Shown in pieces: positions 7,452 through 16,405 of a stretch of DNA of 64,000 bases (positions are counted from its first letter, which is position 1; each line of letters starts with the position of its first letter). The translations under genes were made by a program, and so were the position numbers. The stretch lies in NCBI GenBank assembly GCA_016841525.1, contig JAENYZ010000002.1:392078-456077 (forward strand). The letters run 5' to 3'. This DNA is from Anaerolineaceae bacterium. GTDB lineage: Bacteria > Chloroflexota > Anaerolineae > Anaerolineales > Anaerolineaceae. Below the pieces are notes generated by a model. That model did not search any database and was not told the DNA's origin. It saw only the letters and a program-made list of their open reading frames with translations.

Positions 7452-7964
7452 ATGGGATACGTCAATATCTCTCAACTCTCTCAGTTCATACCCCCGAGTG
7501 ACTTTGTCAAGATCGGCACAGGTACTTGGACTGCCAAATTATCAGACTATGTTCTCTGCTTAGAACGTGCAGCAGGCGCAGCCGATATCCAAATCTATGT
7601 CCCAATCTCTCTCATGTCCTCACCCATCAAAACCCAGGGCGCCAAAATTCTCAGCTTGGACCTCTGGTTCAAAATCGCGACTGCCGATTGTGACATGCTC
7701 ACACCAGCTTGCTTTAAAACCACCCTCTCAGCTAATGGCGTCGCTGTTAGCTCCGAAATTTTCACTGGCGTTACCACCGACGCCGCCCATGCTGCACCCC
7801 TCACCGCAGGGGAGCAAGGCAATCACAAGCTCACCCTCACATTCAACAACCCTCCGTTTTTCCTGGAGGACACCATCTACTCATTCGGTTTTGCCATCAG
7901 TGGCACAAACCTCTCAGTAATCACCTTGTATGGTGCGCAGGTCTCTTACAAGCTGCGCATTTAG
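7452..7964 (+). CDS. Phage structural-type hypothetical protein
   Basis: 170 residues from ATG 7452 with AAAGGAT upstream. The frame is open further upstream through repeat copy E, but that part is not protein-like. Thr/Ser/Ala-rich with beta-type segments (ALSFGFAISGTNLSVITLYGAQVSYKLRI near the end). By place, straight after the capsid, it could be a capsid decoration or spike-like protein. I do not recognise the family. Confidence 0.6.
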   Translation: MGYVNISQLSQFIPPSDFVKIGTGTWTAKLSDYVLCLERAAGAADIQIYVPISLMSSPIKTQGAKILSLDLWFKIATADCDMLTPACFKTTLSANGVAVSSEIFTGVTTDAAHAAPLTAGEQGNHKLTLTFNNPPFFLEDTIYSFGFAISGTNLSVITLYGAQVSYKLRI

Positions 7965-7981
7965 TCGAAAGGAAATTAACA

Positions 7982-8203
7982 ATGTCAAAACTCAAATTGC
8001 TTTTAGCATCCCGCAAGTTTTGGGCAGCCCTGATCGGGCTGCTGCTAATCACCCTCAAAGCCTGGAAACCTGATTTTCCCCTGGCCGAAGAAGAGCTCAC
8101 AAACATTGTTTACGTGCTGGTCGCCTACATCATGGGCACCGGCATCGAAGATGGACTTGCAAGGCACTCTTCGAGCAGCAGGTCAATCGTCAGCAATAAA
8201 TAA
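7982..8203 (+). CDS. Holin-like small membrane protein
   Basis: 73 residues with a Lys-rich start, a first hydrophobic segment FWAALIGLLLITL (14-26), a short acidic turn (PLAEEELTN) and a second hydrophobic segment IVYVLVAYIMGTGI, then a Ser-rich polar tail. This two-segment layout is typical of small phage holins, which let the GH25 lysozyme reach the wall. The AAAGGAAA site precedes the ATG. Confidence 0.65.
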   Translation: MSKLKLLLASRKFWAALIGLLLITLKAWKPDFPLAEEELTNIVYVLVAYIMGTGIEDGLARHSSSSRSIVSNK

Positions 8204-8234
8204 CATCAGCCGCAGCTCAGCCCCAGATTTCATC

Positions 8235-8268
8235 CCCCTCTCCACCGGATTAAACCGGGGGAGAGGGG
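8235..8268. repeat. GC-rich hairpin of the CCCTCTCC/GGAGAGGG type
   Basis: CCCCTCTCC (8235-8243) pairs with GGAGAGGGG (8260-8268), with an inner CCGG/CCGG stem around ATTAAA. It lies in the 220-bp gap between holin-like and next gene, which also holds a CATACCC/GGGTAT hairpin (about 8291-8320) and repeat copy F. No T run follows, so it is counted as a repeat. Confidence 0.55.
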
Positions 8269-8322
8269 AGGGGTGAGGGGGCACTTAATCTGTCACGCAT
8301 ACCCGTAAGGGTATTGCGACAA

Positions 8323-8376
8323 GCTGAGCGCCTTCAAGGCGCATCAGCGAAGTGCCAGGCGGCAGGAGCCGCCAGC
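8323..8376 (+). repeat. Double-hairpin element, copy F (degenerate)
   Basis: GCTGA and TCAGC pair around inner stem GCGCC/GGCGC with loop TTCAA, then a changed linker (GAAGT instead of GTAT) and a second hairpin with GGCGGC/GCCGCC and loop AGGA. The left mismatch A is missing and the second stem is partly decayed, so this is a damaged or older relative of copies A-E. Confidence 0.65.
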
Positions 8377-8423
8377 GAAGAAGTGAAGCAATCTCGCTTT
8401 TACTCATTACCAGAAAGGTATTT

Positions 8424-8675
8424 ATGTCTTCCAAACTTGATTATAAAAACATTGCCGCATCCCTGGTCAACGGCGAACCCCTCGACTACAAAGTCTATCC
8501 CAACGGTACTCTCGCCGTCATCGCGCCCACCGGTCAAAAATTCATCTTCATCGCTGACCAGGTCCAGGCCGAATGGCAGAAGATCAAACCCGATCCTAAA
8601 CCATCAGCCAAACCGCCAACAAAGCGGGGACATCCACAAAAATCCGCATCCGATACAAAGGAAGTGAGGTCATAA
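8424..8675 (+). CDS. Small basic hypothetical protein
   Basis: 83 residues from ATG 8424 with AGAAAGG upstream. The first 50 residues (LDYKVYPNGTLAVIAPTGQKFIFIADQVQAEW) look like a small beta-rich domain; the end is Lys/Pro-rich and probably unstructured. Similar small proteins with a 'DGTVSVIAPTGQKF' pattern occur in phage-like clusters as far as I remember, with no known role. Confidence 0.55.
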   Translation: MSSKLDYKNIAASLVNGEPLDYKVYPNGTLAVIAPTGQKFIFIADQVQAEWQKIKPDPKPSAKPPTKRGHPQKSASDTKEVRS

Positions 8676-8676
8676 G

Positions 8677-9105
8677 ATGCCTGCCAGCCTGACAAGTGTC
8701 AAAACACAGCTTGAAACCCAGCTCTCGGAGCTTTCCAGCCTCGTCTGGTCATCCACTGCGCTTGAAGAAGCTGTCAGGGCTGCATTGGCGGAAATCGCCG
8801 GCACCTACGGCTCAGCCGTCACCCTGAACGGGTTGGACGGCGCAATCAGCACCACGCTGGAAGATACTGATGTGCATGCCCTGGTTATCGGGGGCGTCGC
8901 TCATGCCGCGCGATTCCGCATTTTTGGGCGTTTTGAAGAAGCGACCCCCGAAAATCTCAACCACGATGCCTTGATAGGCTGGGCGGAAGCAGCGATGGCT
9001 GTATTTCAATCAGCCCTGATACAGATCCGACTACGCTGTTTCCAGGAATCCATCGACCCTCCCTATTCCCCATGGGATTGGGATGAAGGGAGGGCTTTCC
9101 TGTGA
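8677..9105 (+). CDS. Hypothetical phage protein, connector-like position
   Basis: 142 residues, starting MPASLTSVKTQLETQLSELSSLVW. It is alpha-helical in character and ends WDWDEGRAFL. It follows the capsid block and overlaps the next gene by four bases (GTGA). Position and helical content fit a head-tail connector or completion protein, but no motif proves it. Confidence 0.55.
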   Translation: MPASLTSVKTQLETQLSELSSLVWSSTALEEAVRAALAEIAGTYGSAVTLNGLDGAISTTLEDTDVHALVIGGVAHAARFRIFGRFEEATPENLNHDALIGWAEAAMAVFQSALIQIRLRCFQESIDPPYSPWDWDEGRAFL

Positions 9106-10439
9106 ACCAAATCGCTATTGGGGCGGGTTCAAACTTTATCGTCCTGGACGGGCAGTCGGCTACAGTGCCTTTTTACCATGCCCTTCCACGCTTTTCTGAA
9201 ACCCCCGAACCCATCCTCTCTGAAAAAATTGAGATCACCCTCAGGGGGACGCCTTCGCAAATCTCGAGCGCTGTGGCAAGCCTTGAAAAGCTGATCGATA
9301 GTGCCGGGCTATACGAGCAAAAAGCCGCGCCGAGTCCTTTGTACCTGCGCTTCCAGTTAGAACCGGCGGGACCATATTATTCGACTGAAATTTCAAATCT
9401 CTCCCTCGTCAGCCACCCGACGGGCTATAAAACCCACGGGCGGGGTTCGCTTGTCCTCGAACTGCATTACACGCGCGCTAATTATTTCGACGGACCCCAG
9501 GTTGAGGTGCCCCTTTGCGGACGCTCTGGTGAGGATGTCCTCGGTGGGGTGACGCTTTACAATCACACCGATTATCACAGTGCACACGGCAATTCTGTTT
9601 ATATCAAACCCGCCAGCCTGACCTCACCCCTGCCCGCGCCGCTGCGGATTGAACTTGAGAATACATGCGCTACGGGCGCGATCAAGGATATCTTTGTCGG
9701 TATGGGTCACCATCAAAGCAATTACGATGAAAGCCCATTTTTCCACAATGCGCCCGATTTCAGCGGGGGCGAATTGCTGCTGAACACCAATGCTATTAAC
9801 GATTATTACCGTCGACTGACATGGTCGGGGACGAGCTGGTCGCAAATTGCTGCCATCAGCCTGTCCCTCGACGTGGTTGATTTGCTTGGTGGGAAGAGCT
9901 ACCGCCCATTGCTGCACCTTTTCAACATGCACGCCTATGAGGATCTGTATTTAGCATTCAAACTTCAAAGGGGGTCTTCCGTGATCTACGCCAGCGAGCC
10001 TGTTTATGCGGACCAGCTGTATGGCTATGTCTTTTTGCCGCCGGTTGACCTGCCCCCCAATCAGCTCCTGCGAGAGACACCGCCGCACTCGATGGATTTT
10101 GTCCTGTATGCATACAGCCCCTCCACGGGCACAAAGACCCTGGATGTGGACCAGGTACAGCTGTTCCCCCAGTCATTTGGCGTAAATTTTCTAGGTTTCT
10201 TTAATATGCTTGAAAATGACACCTTGATTGATGATTCATCCAGGGGTTTGAGCAATGTGCGGTATTCAATTGTCGGATCGGAGATGGTCGCGCACATCCG
10301 CCACGGCGGTCCACTTTTTGGACGGTCAAACGAATATAACCGCTTAATGTTTGCCATGGCGGATGGGAACAACACCATTGATATCACGCGAATGGCGGTT
10401 TTGCGGGTTTACCAGCGGGAAAGGCGGCGCATCTTATGA
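9102..10439 (+). CDS. Large beta-rich structural protein, tail-like
   Basis: 445 residues from a GTG that overlaps the previous stop. The N-terminal 120 residues (SEKIEITLRGTPSQISSAVASLEKLIDSAG ... LVLELHYTRANYFDG) resemble phage distal-tail type modules; the rest is beta-rich with many Tyr and Pro and reads like a carbohydrate-binding or receptor-binding jelly roll. It overlaps the next gene by four bases (ATGA), so both are translated together. Tail-tip role is inferred from place and composition. Confidence 0.55.
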   Translation: MNQIAIGAGSNFIVLDGQSATVPFYHALPRFSETPEPILSEKIEITLRGTPSQISSAVASLEKLIDSAGLYEQKAAPSPLYLRFQLEPAGPYYSTEISNLSLVSHPTGYKTHGRGSLVLELHYTRANYFDGPQVEVPLCGRSGEDVLGGVTLYNHTDYHSAHGNSVYIKPASLTSPLPAPLRIELENTCATGAIKDIFVGMGHHQSNYDESPFFHNAPDFSGGELLLNTNAINDYYRRLTWSGTSWSQIAAISLSLDVVDLLGGKSYRPLLHLFNMHAYEDLYLAFKLQRGSSVIYASEPVYADQLYGYVFLPPVDLPPNQLLRETPPHSMDFVLYAYSPSTGTKTLDVDQVQLFPQSFGVNFLGFFNMLENDTLIDDSSRGLSNVRYSIVGSEMVAHIRHGGPLFGRSNEYNRLMFAMADGNNTIDITRMAVLRVYQRERRRIL

Positions 10440-11947
10440 ACTTCGGTGTCGATTTCAGCACAAGAGATTTTTCAGCACCGATCTTCACCGGATTGAACGT
10501 ACAAATCCTTCAGATGGATTGGTCGGCTGAGGGAGGACCTTCACAAGCCCACATCCGATTGACCGGCGCCGGGGATAAATTGATGGAACCAAGCCGGCTG
10601 CTCAGGTGTCCTGTGATGGTGCGGGATAAGGCAGGCACACCGGTGTGGTGGGGCTATGTTGAAGATGTGATCGTCTATCTTGAAGGCGCTCAAATTTCGG
10701 TCTCTTTGGCGGGGCTTTTTAACAAAGTCAGGGTGCGGTATTCCTTTATTTCACCTAACAAGGGGATATCAGATCAAGCTTTTACGGAAAGCGCAGAAGA
10801 TATCGTGTCCCAGGTGGAATATGGGGTTAAAGAAATCACGCTGCAGCGATATGGGATTGACGATGATTTTGCCCTGAACCTGCGAGATACTTTTCTCAAG
10901 GGAGCAGCCTTGCCCAAATCGGCGCTTTCGAAAAACAAGCCCGGAAAGCAGAACCAGGTGATTCTAAAATGCGCTGGCTGGTTCAAAAGCCTTGCCTGGC
11001 AGTCTTACCAGAATCTCGAAGGTTTTTATGCCAACCCTGGTCCAGGACCGGGGGTATTTAATTTTGGGCAATCCAGCGCCGCTCGATACCCAAGCCAGGT
11101 TTTCACCCCCGGTGCCGACGGCGCCCTTTCGTACGCTTTTTTCCAATTACGGGGGATCGGGAACCCGACCCGGAATTTGAATGCCCAGATCCGAGATGCA
11201 GACGGCAATCTTTTAGCCACCTCGGCCCCGGTTGCCGTGTCGGCTTTATCCGGTACGGCTTACCGCTGGGTGAAGTTCACCTTCCCGACGCCTTACACAA
11301 TCACAGGCGGGACGACCTATCTGCTTGGTGTGACGGCGAATACCGTCGTTCCATCCCGGTATTTTGCCATCCGAAGCGATGAAAACCAGTCCTATGCAAA
11401 TGGATACGCACTGTATTTCAACGGGTCATCATGGTGTAACTTGCCCTCGGTCACCAACCCGGGGGGTGTACCGGATCTGATTTTTAGAGCTGTGTGCATC
11501 GCTGATACAGGCTCGCAGATTGAAGAAATCGCCAGTGCTGGCAGCCAGTTTTTTACGCGCATCACTGTGCCGGTAAGCAGTGTGATGACCTGCCCATATC
11601 GGGATAACGGCGAGGGTTGCTTGAAAGAAATCCAGAACTTGATGACGCTTGGGACATCCAATCACAGGCGGATCTTAGCCCGGGTGACGCCTGAACGGCA
11701 GCTTGAATTTTATGAACAGCCAGATCCGGATACTCCTTCTGTGTACATGGATGGGAGGGGTCAATTTTGGACCTTCCAGGGGACGCCCCTCAAAGCATAC
11801 TTTCCGCCTGTGGGGCAGTTTGCACGGTATTTGGGTTCAAGCCGCATCCTCCTGCCTTTCGACAAAGTTCGTATGCCGGCTTGTTTTATTGAGGGTGCGA
11901 GCTATTATCCACACAGCGGCAGGCTGAGGATTCGAACCTCAGCTTGA
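10436..11947 (+). CDS. Tail-like protein with inserted beta-sandwich domain
   Basis: 503 residues. Residues 1-180 (MNFGVDFSTRDFSAPIFTGLNVQIL ... VMVRDKAGTPVWWGYVEDV) and the C-terminus (RRILARVTPERQLEFYEQPD) form a frame like tail-hub proteins. Between them, about residues 200-345, is a beta-sandwich of the choice-of-anchor type (AQIRDADGNLLATSAPVAV, WVKFTFPTPYTITGGTTYLLGV). Last gene of the cassette; no terminator is obvious after it and a repeat-rich spacer follows. Confidence 0.55.
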   Translation: MNFGVDFSTRDFSAPIFTGLNVQILQMDWSAEGGPSQAHIRLTGAGDKLMEPSRLLRCPVMVRDKAGTPVWWGYVEDVIVYLEGAQISVSLAGLFNKVRVRYSFISPNKGISDQAFTESAEDIVSQVEYGVKEITLQRYGIDDDFALNLRDTFLKGAALPKSALSKNKPGKQNQVILKCAGWFKSLAWQSYQNLEGFYANPGPGPGVFNFGQSSAARYPSQVFTPGADGALSYAFFQLRGIGNPTRNLNAQIRDADGNLLATSAPVAVSALSGTAYRWVKFTFPTPYTITGGTTYLLGVTANTVVPSRYFAIRSDENQSYANGYALYFNGSSWCNLPSVTNPGGVPDLIFRAVCIADTGSQIEEIASAGSQFFTRITVPVSSVMTCPYRDNGEGCLKEIQNLMTLGTSNHRRILARVTPERQLEFYEQPDPDTPSVYMDGRGQFWTFQGTPLKAYFPPVGQFARYLGSSRILLPFDKVRMPACFIEGASYYPHSGRLRIRTSA

Positions 11948-11997
11948 GAAAATATAATGGCTTGATGAAAGATTGATGTTTGCAAGAATGAAGACCT

Positions 11998-12215
11998 CAA
12001 TTCCCCTTCCCTTCAGGGTGGGGGCCAGGGGGTAGGTTTCCGTTGGATTTTTCAAAATCTGAATCGACGCGGCGTATTGTAAATTTCTGCGACCTGGATA
12101 AAATCATCGTCAAAGGTAATTCTGTTTTTAACCTAACCCTAAATCCCTTCCCTAAAAGGAAGGGACTTTAAAAACCCCTTCCCTTCAGGGAGGGGGTCAG
12201 GGGGTAGGTGATTCA
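11998..12215. repeat. Spacer with CCCTTCCC...GGGAGGGGG palindromic repeats
   Basis: Two copies of a CCCCTTCCCTTCAGGG-type unit followed by GGGGGTAGGT (12002-12037 and 12176-12209) plus a CCCTTCC/GGAAGGG hairpin between them (about 12147-12168). The same unit occurs again at 20671-20706. The spacer 11948-12336 has no convincing gene; it marks the right edge of the phage-like cassette. Confidence 0.6.
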
Positions 12216-12336
12216 TCAACAAATTCTCATTGATCCTTCTGCTGCCAATCCTCAATAAATGTCCCCGAATATTGAAAATTCGCGTTATGATTATTGGAGC
12301 CAACACAAAGCTTTCGAGAACAGGAGCCAAATCAGG

Positions 12337-13662
12337 ATGCCAAAAGGAACTTACATTTTCCCGGAAGGATTTTTATGGGGTACAGCAACTGCAGCGCACC
12401 AGGTTGAAGGGCGCAATCAGAACAACACCTGGTATGCTTGGGAGCAGGAAGAGGGAAGGATCATTGATGGTCACAAGTCTGAACTGGCATGTGACTGGTG
12501 GGGAGGCCGCTGGCGGGAGGATTTTGACCGCGCCCAGGCTGGGGACCAGAACGCTCACCGGTTGTCGATTGCCTGGAGTCGAATCCAGCCCGAACCGGAT
12601 CGCTGGGACGAGGATGCCCTGGATCACTACCGTGAGATGCTGATTGGACTACGTTCCCGCAAGATGACGCCGATGGTCACCCTGCATCACTTCAGCGAAC
12701 CGCTGTGGCTGGCGGAGATGGGGGGCTGGGAAAATGAAGCCGTCATCGATGCCTTTGAAGCCTTCACACGCAAAGCTGTGGAAGCCCTGATGCCGTACTG
12801 CAACTTATGGGTGACTATAAATGAACCGAATGTTTTCATGTTGGGTGCTTATATTGAAGGGCTGTTTCCCCCCGGGAAAAAAGATTTAAATGCAGCCTTG
12901 CAGGTCATGCAGCACATGATCAGGGCGCATGCAAGGGCGTATAAGCTGATCCATGAGCTTCAACCCGATGGAAGAGTCGGTTCCTCGATTAACTACCGAG
13001 GGTTCAAACCAGCATCCTGGCTGCCCTGGGATCGCTTGGCGGCAAAGGCTTTGCATACACTATTTAATGATTTATTTCCACGCACCCTCAAAGACGGCGT
13101 GTTTAACACCATTAGAAAGAAGACGAGCATCCCTGAAGCGATTGGCACGCAGGATTTTGTAGGGGTGAATTATTACTCAACGGACATGGTGCGATTCAGT
13201 CCCTTTGCAGCAAAAGATATGTACACCCGGCGGTTCTACCCAGAGGATGCGGTATTAAGTGAATCGGATTTCATTGCAAATATTCCTGAGGGGATGATTG
13301 AAGCTGTTAAGTGGGCAGGAAGTTTTGGCTTACCCATTATCATTTCTGAAAATGGTGTCGATGATTCAAAGGATAGTTTGCGTCCCGGGTACCTCCTGGA
13401 GCATCTGCACGCACTCTGGAAGATCATGAATGCAAACCTTCGGGTTGAAGGCTATTTTCACTGGACATTGGTGGATAATTTTGAATGGGAACGCGGCTGG
13501 ACCCAGCGCTTTGGGCTGTGGGGTTTGGATTTGGAAACACAGGCGCGCATCCGACGACCCAGTGTGGATATGTATGCAGAGATCTGCCGAACAAATGGCA
13601 TTGCCTCTGAGACCGTCGAAAAATACGCGCCTGAATTAATGAATACTTTGTTCCCCGGTTAA
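12337..13662 (+). CDS. GH1-family glycosidase (beta-glucosidase-like)
   Basis: 441 residues from ATG 12337, chosen because MPKGTYIFPEGFLWGTATAAHQVEG is the usual GH1 beginning and AGGAG lies 10 bases upstream; the frame is open for 26 more codons. The acid/base glutamate is in VTINEPNVF, the nucleophile in IISENGVDD, and the substrate-site HWTLVDNFEWERGW is present. GH1 enzymes release terminal beta-linked glucose, galactose or fucose; the exact sugar cannot be read. No signal peptide, so it acts in the cytoplasm. It is a single gene convergent with the next one. Confidence 0.93.
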   Translation: MPKGTYIFPEGFLWGTATAAHQVEGRNQNNTWYAWEQEEGRIIDGHKSELACDWWGGRWREDFDRAQAGDQNAHRLSIAWSRIQPEPDRWDEDALDHYREMLIGLRSRKMTPMVTLHHFSEPLWLAEMGGWENEAVIDAFEAFTRKAVEALMPYCNLWVTINEPNVFMLGAYIEGLFPPGKKDLNAALQVMQHMIRAHARAYKLIHELQPDGRVGSSINYRGFKPASWLPWDRLAAKALHTLFNDLFPRTLKDGVFNTIRKKTSIPEAIGTQDFVGVNYYSTDMVRFSPFAAKDMYTRRFYPEDAVLSESDFIANIPEGMIEAVKWAGSFGLPIIISENGVDDSKDSLRPGYLLEHLHALWKIMNANLRVEGYFHWTLVDNFEWERGWTQRFGLWGLDLETQARIRRPSVDMYAEICRTNGIASETVEKYAPELMNTLFPG

Positions 13663-13671
13663 TGGATTGTC

Positions 13672-15360
13672 TCAGTCGTATGGATCAGCCTCATAGCCGC
13701 TGCAGGATTTGAACTCGCCGTTCACTTCCACGAACCAGGTATACATATCATAGCTGACGGGGTAAGCCTCAAAGTTTTCGGATTGTTTCTCCAGCAGCGT
13801 GTTTGCCTGACTTCGCGAATAATGATAGGATGCCCAGGATTCATCCTGGGACGCATCCATTTCTGCGAATTTACACGCTAAGACCCCGCCGATTTCATCC
13901 CTGATATCATCGGGGGTGTTTTCATCGCTGTAAAATTCAACCAGGGGTGGAACAGCATCGGCGGATAAGGAATACAGGTATCCGGAATCTAAATCTGATT
14001 CTGCATTGTCATTATGATTGTTGATGGCTCGACTAATATTTTGATTGACAATGAATTGATCTGTATTGAGCAGGTTAATCGTCAATCCAAAGCCAATGAC
14101 AAATAAGATCAGGATAAAAGCCAATCGTTTCATAGTCCTGGTGATTTCTAAAATTGCCACACCAGCCAGCAGTAAAGCAATCCAGATCATAAAGACATGC
14201 GCCAGGGTGCGCAATCGCGTGAAGCCATAGGCAGCTTCGTACAGGTTAAGTCGAATATAAGCGGAGGTCAGGATGATCGCCACGAGCCCGACCAGGATTA
14301 ACCCAAGCGCTGAAAATAGCCGCCCCTGGTCCTTCTGCTCACGTTTGGTGATCATGCTTAATATATAGAAAAGAAATAGGCTGATGACCGCAACGGCGAT
14401 CAGCTCAAAGAAACCGCGGCGCGCATATTCAGCGTAGGTATAGCCTTCAAGTCTGATGTTTTTGCCGCCGCTGAAGAGATAGTTGAATTGGAGTATTACG
14501 AATAAGAGGAAAAGCAAATTGACCGCACCCAGGACCATACTGGATTCAATTGAGCCTAAAAATGGGCTGATGGCTGGCTTTTCGTTATCATCGTCAGCTT
14601 GAAATTTTTTGCTCTCTACAACAGCAAAGTAATAGCTTGAGAGGAGTACATAGGCGATGACCAGGATATAAACCAGGCGAAATACGATTTCACCCAGGTT
14701 TTCAATCCTGAACCATGCAAGAGAATTTTGGATTCGATCATTAAAAATTGGGTCTGCCTGCGCCAGAAAGAAGGTCAAAATCCCAAGAACGGGCAAGGCT
14801 AATAACAAACCACGTAAATAAGGGGCAATGCCTTTGAGTGGTTTTTCTTTTTTACCGAGATTTTCTCCGTGACTTGATTGCTGTTGTTTGCCTTCGATAT
14901 CAGCATTATCATCATCATTGTCCACTTCACCAGCTTGAGGTGATTCATCTTTTTTAATTTTATTGAAGAACACGATGCCGCCGATCACATTGTTCAATAA
15001 AAATTGTATCCCGCTGACGAAAATATCTCGCAGGTTGTAGCGAAACCATGCGCCGTTACGCAGGGTCATCAGAAAAAATGCCAGGGCACTGAGTGTCACC
15101 AGGACGTTTACGGCAGTGGTGAAGGGCTCAGCCCGGATGAAGGTCATCACGGAAAAGAATCCTAATGGGACCAATAAGAGGTAGGAGGTTTTTGGAATAC
15201 TAATCTTTTCCAGCCAGGTGGGGATTAAGCCACCGAATGCCGCCAGAAGGATGAAGATGAAGAAGTTAATCCCGAAGGGGCGTTCCCAAAACAGGATATC
15301 GAAGCTGATTGCAGCCAGTAATGCAAAGATCCAGAAAAGATGCTTATTTTTGAGTTTCAT
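13672..15360 (-). CDS. DUF4173/DUF4153-like polytopic membrane protein
   Basis: 562 residues with about twelve hydrophobic segments, an acidic Asp-rich cytosolic loop near residue 150 (DNDDDNADIEGKQQQ), and a soluble C-terminal part after NRAINNHNDNAESDLDSGYLYSLSADAVP, the region that typifies DUF4173 proteins. Function unknown; members sometimes sit with sensor systems. AAAGGAAATTT precedes the ATG. It is convergent with the GH1 gene with only nine bases between. Confidence 0.75.
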   Translation of the reverse strand: MKLKNKHLFWIFALLAAISFDILFWERPFGINFFIFILLAAFGGLIPTWLEKISIPKTSYLLLVPLGFFSVMTFIRAEPFTTAVNVLVTLSALAFFLMTLRNGAWFRYNLRDIFVSGIQFLLNNVIGGIVFFNKIKKDESPQAGEVDNDDDNADIEGKQQQSSHGENLGKKEKPLKGIAPYLRGLLLALPVLGILTFFLAQADPIFNDRIQNSLAWFRIENLGEIVFRLVYILVIAYVLLSSYYFAVVESKKFQADDDNEKPAISPFLGSIESSMVLGAVNLLFLLFVILQFNYLFSGGKNIRLEGYTYAEYARRGFFELIAVAVISLFLFYILSMITKREQKDQGRLFSALGLILVGLVAIILTSAYIRLNLYEAAYGFTRLRTLAHVFMIWIALLLAGVAILEITRTMKRLAFILILFVIGFGLTINLLNTDQFIVNQNISRAINNHNDNAESDLDSGYLYSLSADAVPPLVEFYSDENTPDDIRDEIGGVLACKFAEMDASQDESWASYHYSRSQANTLLEKQSENFEAYPVSYDMYTWFVEVNGEFKSCSGYEADPYD

Positions 15361-15558
15361 AAATTTCCTTTGTTTCTGCGTTGAGATTTTAATCAGAGGT
15401 TTGTGTTTTTAATTTTATGACGAATGCATTGTAACGCTTTTTTTGAATAAAATGCTCTCAAAAACTACCAGAAATCAAATTTTTGGGTTTTTCGACACTC
15501 AAATTTCAAGTATACTTGTACCAATCATTGATATTAATATCAAAAATCAGGAGTTTAG

Positions 15559-16404
15559 ATGAAAAAAGTCGCCATAATAACGGACAGCACCGTTTATTTA
15601 CCCCAGGATCTTGTCGATGATTTGGGCATTCAAATTATCCCGCTTACCCTTCATTGGGAAGATCAGACTTACCTTGATGGGGTTGATATTCGAGCAGAAG
15701 AATTTTATGAGCGGTTGAGCACCGCAGACAGCATTCCAACCACCAGCCAGACATCGGTTGATGTGTTCGAAAAATTATTCCAAAAATTACTTGATGAGGA
15801 TTACGCTGTTTTTGCCATGTTGATCTCAAGTGGAATTTCCGGCACCGTCGATTCTGCCCTGCAGGCGAAAAAGAAGTTTGCTGATGCCCCTGTTGAAGTT
15901 ATGGATACACAACTGGTGGCAATGGCACTCGGTTTTCTTGTGCTGACTGTTGCCCGTGCAGCAAAAGATGGTGCCAGCCTTGAGGAATGTGTTGAACTGG
16001 CTGAAGCGACATTTACGAAAATTGGAGTTTATTTTACCGTTGACACCTTGAAATATTTGAATAAGGGTGGGCGAATTAATACAGCAAAGCGTTTATTGGG
16101 TTCAGCCCTGGACCTGAAACCCATTATGGAAATACGAGGTGGGAAAATTGAGCTGGTCGAATCGGTGCGTTCCCGCAAGAAATCCTTGCAGCGCATGCTT
16201 GAATTGGTGGAAAGGGATATTTCCTTGAACGACCAGGTTCGGATTTCAACTTTTCACGCCGCGGCAGAGGAAGACTGCCAGAAATTAATGGATGAAGCTG
16301 TTGCTCGTTTTTACCCAATCGAAACGATTATGACCTTTGTTAGCCCTGTGATTGGGGCACATACCGGACCTGGCACCGTCAGTATTGCTTATATGAAGGG
16401 TTAA
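15559..16404 (+). CDS. DegV family fatty-acid-binding protein
   Basis: 281 residues, full length for DegV. The start MKKVAIITDSTVYLPQDL, the IPTTSQTSVDVFEKLF segment, the ISSGISGTVDSALQAKK segment and VYFTVDTLKYLNKGGRI are family hallmarks. Bacterial DegV (FakB) proteins bind a fatty acid and present it to the kinase FakA; no fakA is in the window. A TATACT -10-like box lies at about 15512 and AGGAG precedes the ATG. Monocistronic, convergent with the YdcF gene one base later. Confidence 0.93.
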   Translation: MKKVAIITDSTVYLPQDLVDDLGIQIIPLTLHWEDQTYLDGVDIRAEEFYERLSTADSIPTTSQTSVDVFEKLFQKLLDEDYAVFAMLISSGISGTVDSALQAKKKFADAPVEVMDTQLVAMALGFLVLTVARAAKDGASLEECVELAEATFTKIGVYFTVDTLKYLNKGGRINTAKRLLGSALDLKPIMEIRGGKIELVESVRSRKKSLQRMLELVERDISLNDQVRISTFHAAAEEDCQKLMDEAVARFYPIETIMTFVSPVIGAHTGPGTVSIAYMKG

Positions 16405-16405
16405 A

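Noticed and set aside
2474-8376. Double-hairpin copies as ordinary intrinsic terminators
   Set aside because: They have no T run, two copies lie inside coding sequence, and both loops and the GTAT linker are conserved, which terminators do not need.
2474-8376. Double-hairpin copies as integron attC sites
   Set aside because: No integrase and no cassette arrangement; core-site triplets typical of attC (GTT/AAC ends) are missing. Only the principle of structure over sequence is similar.
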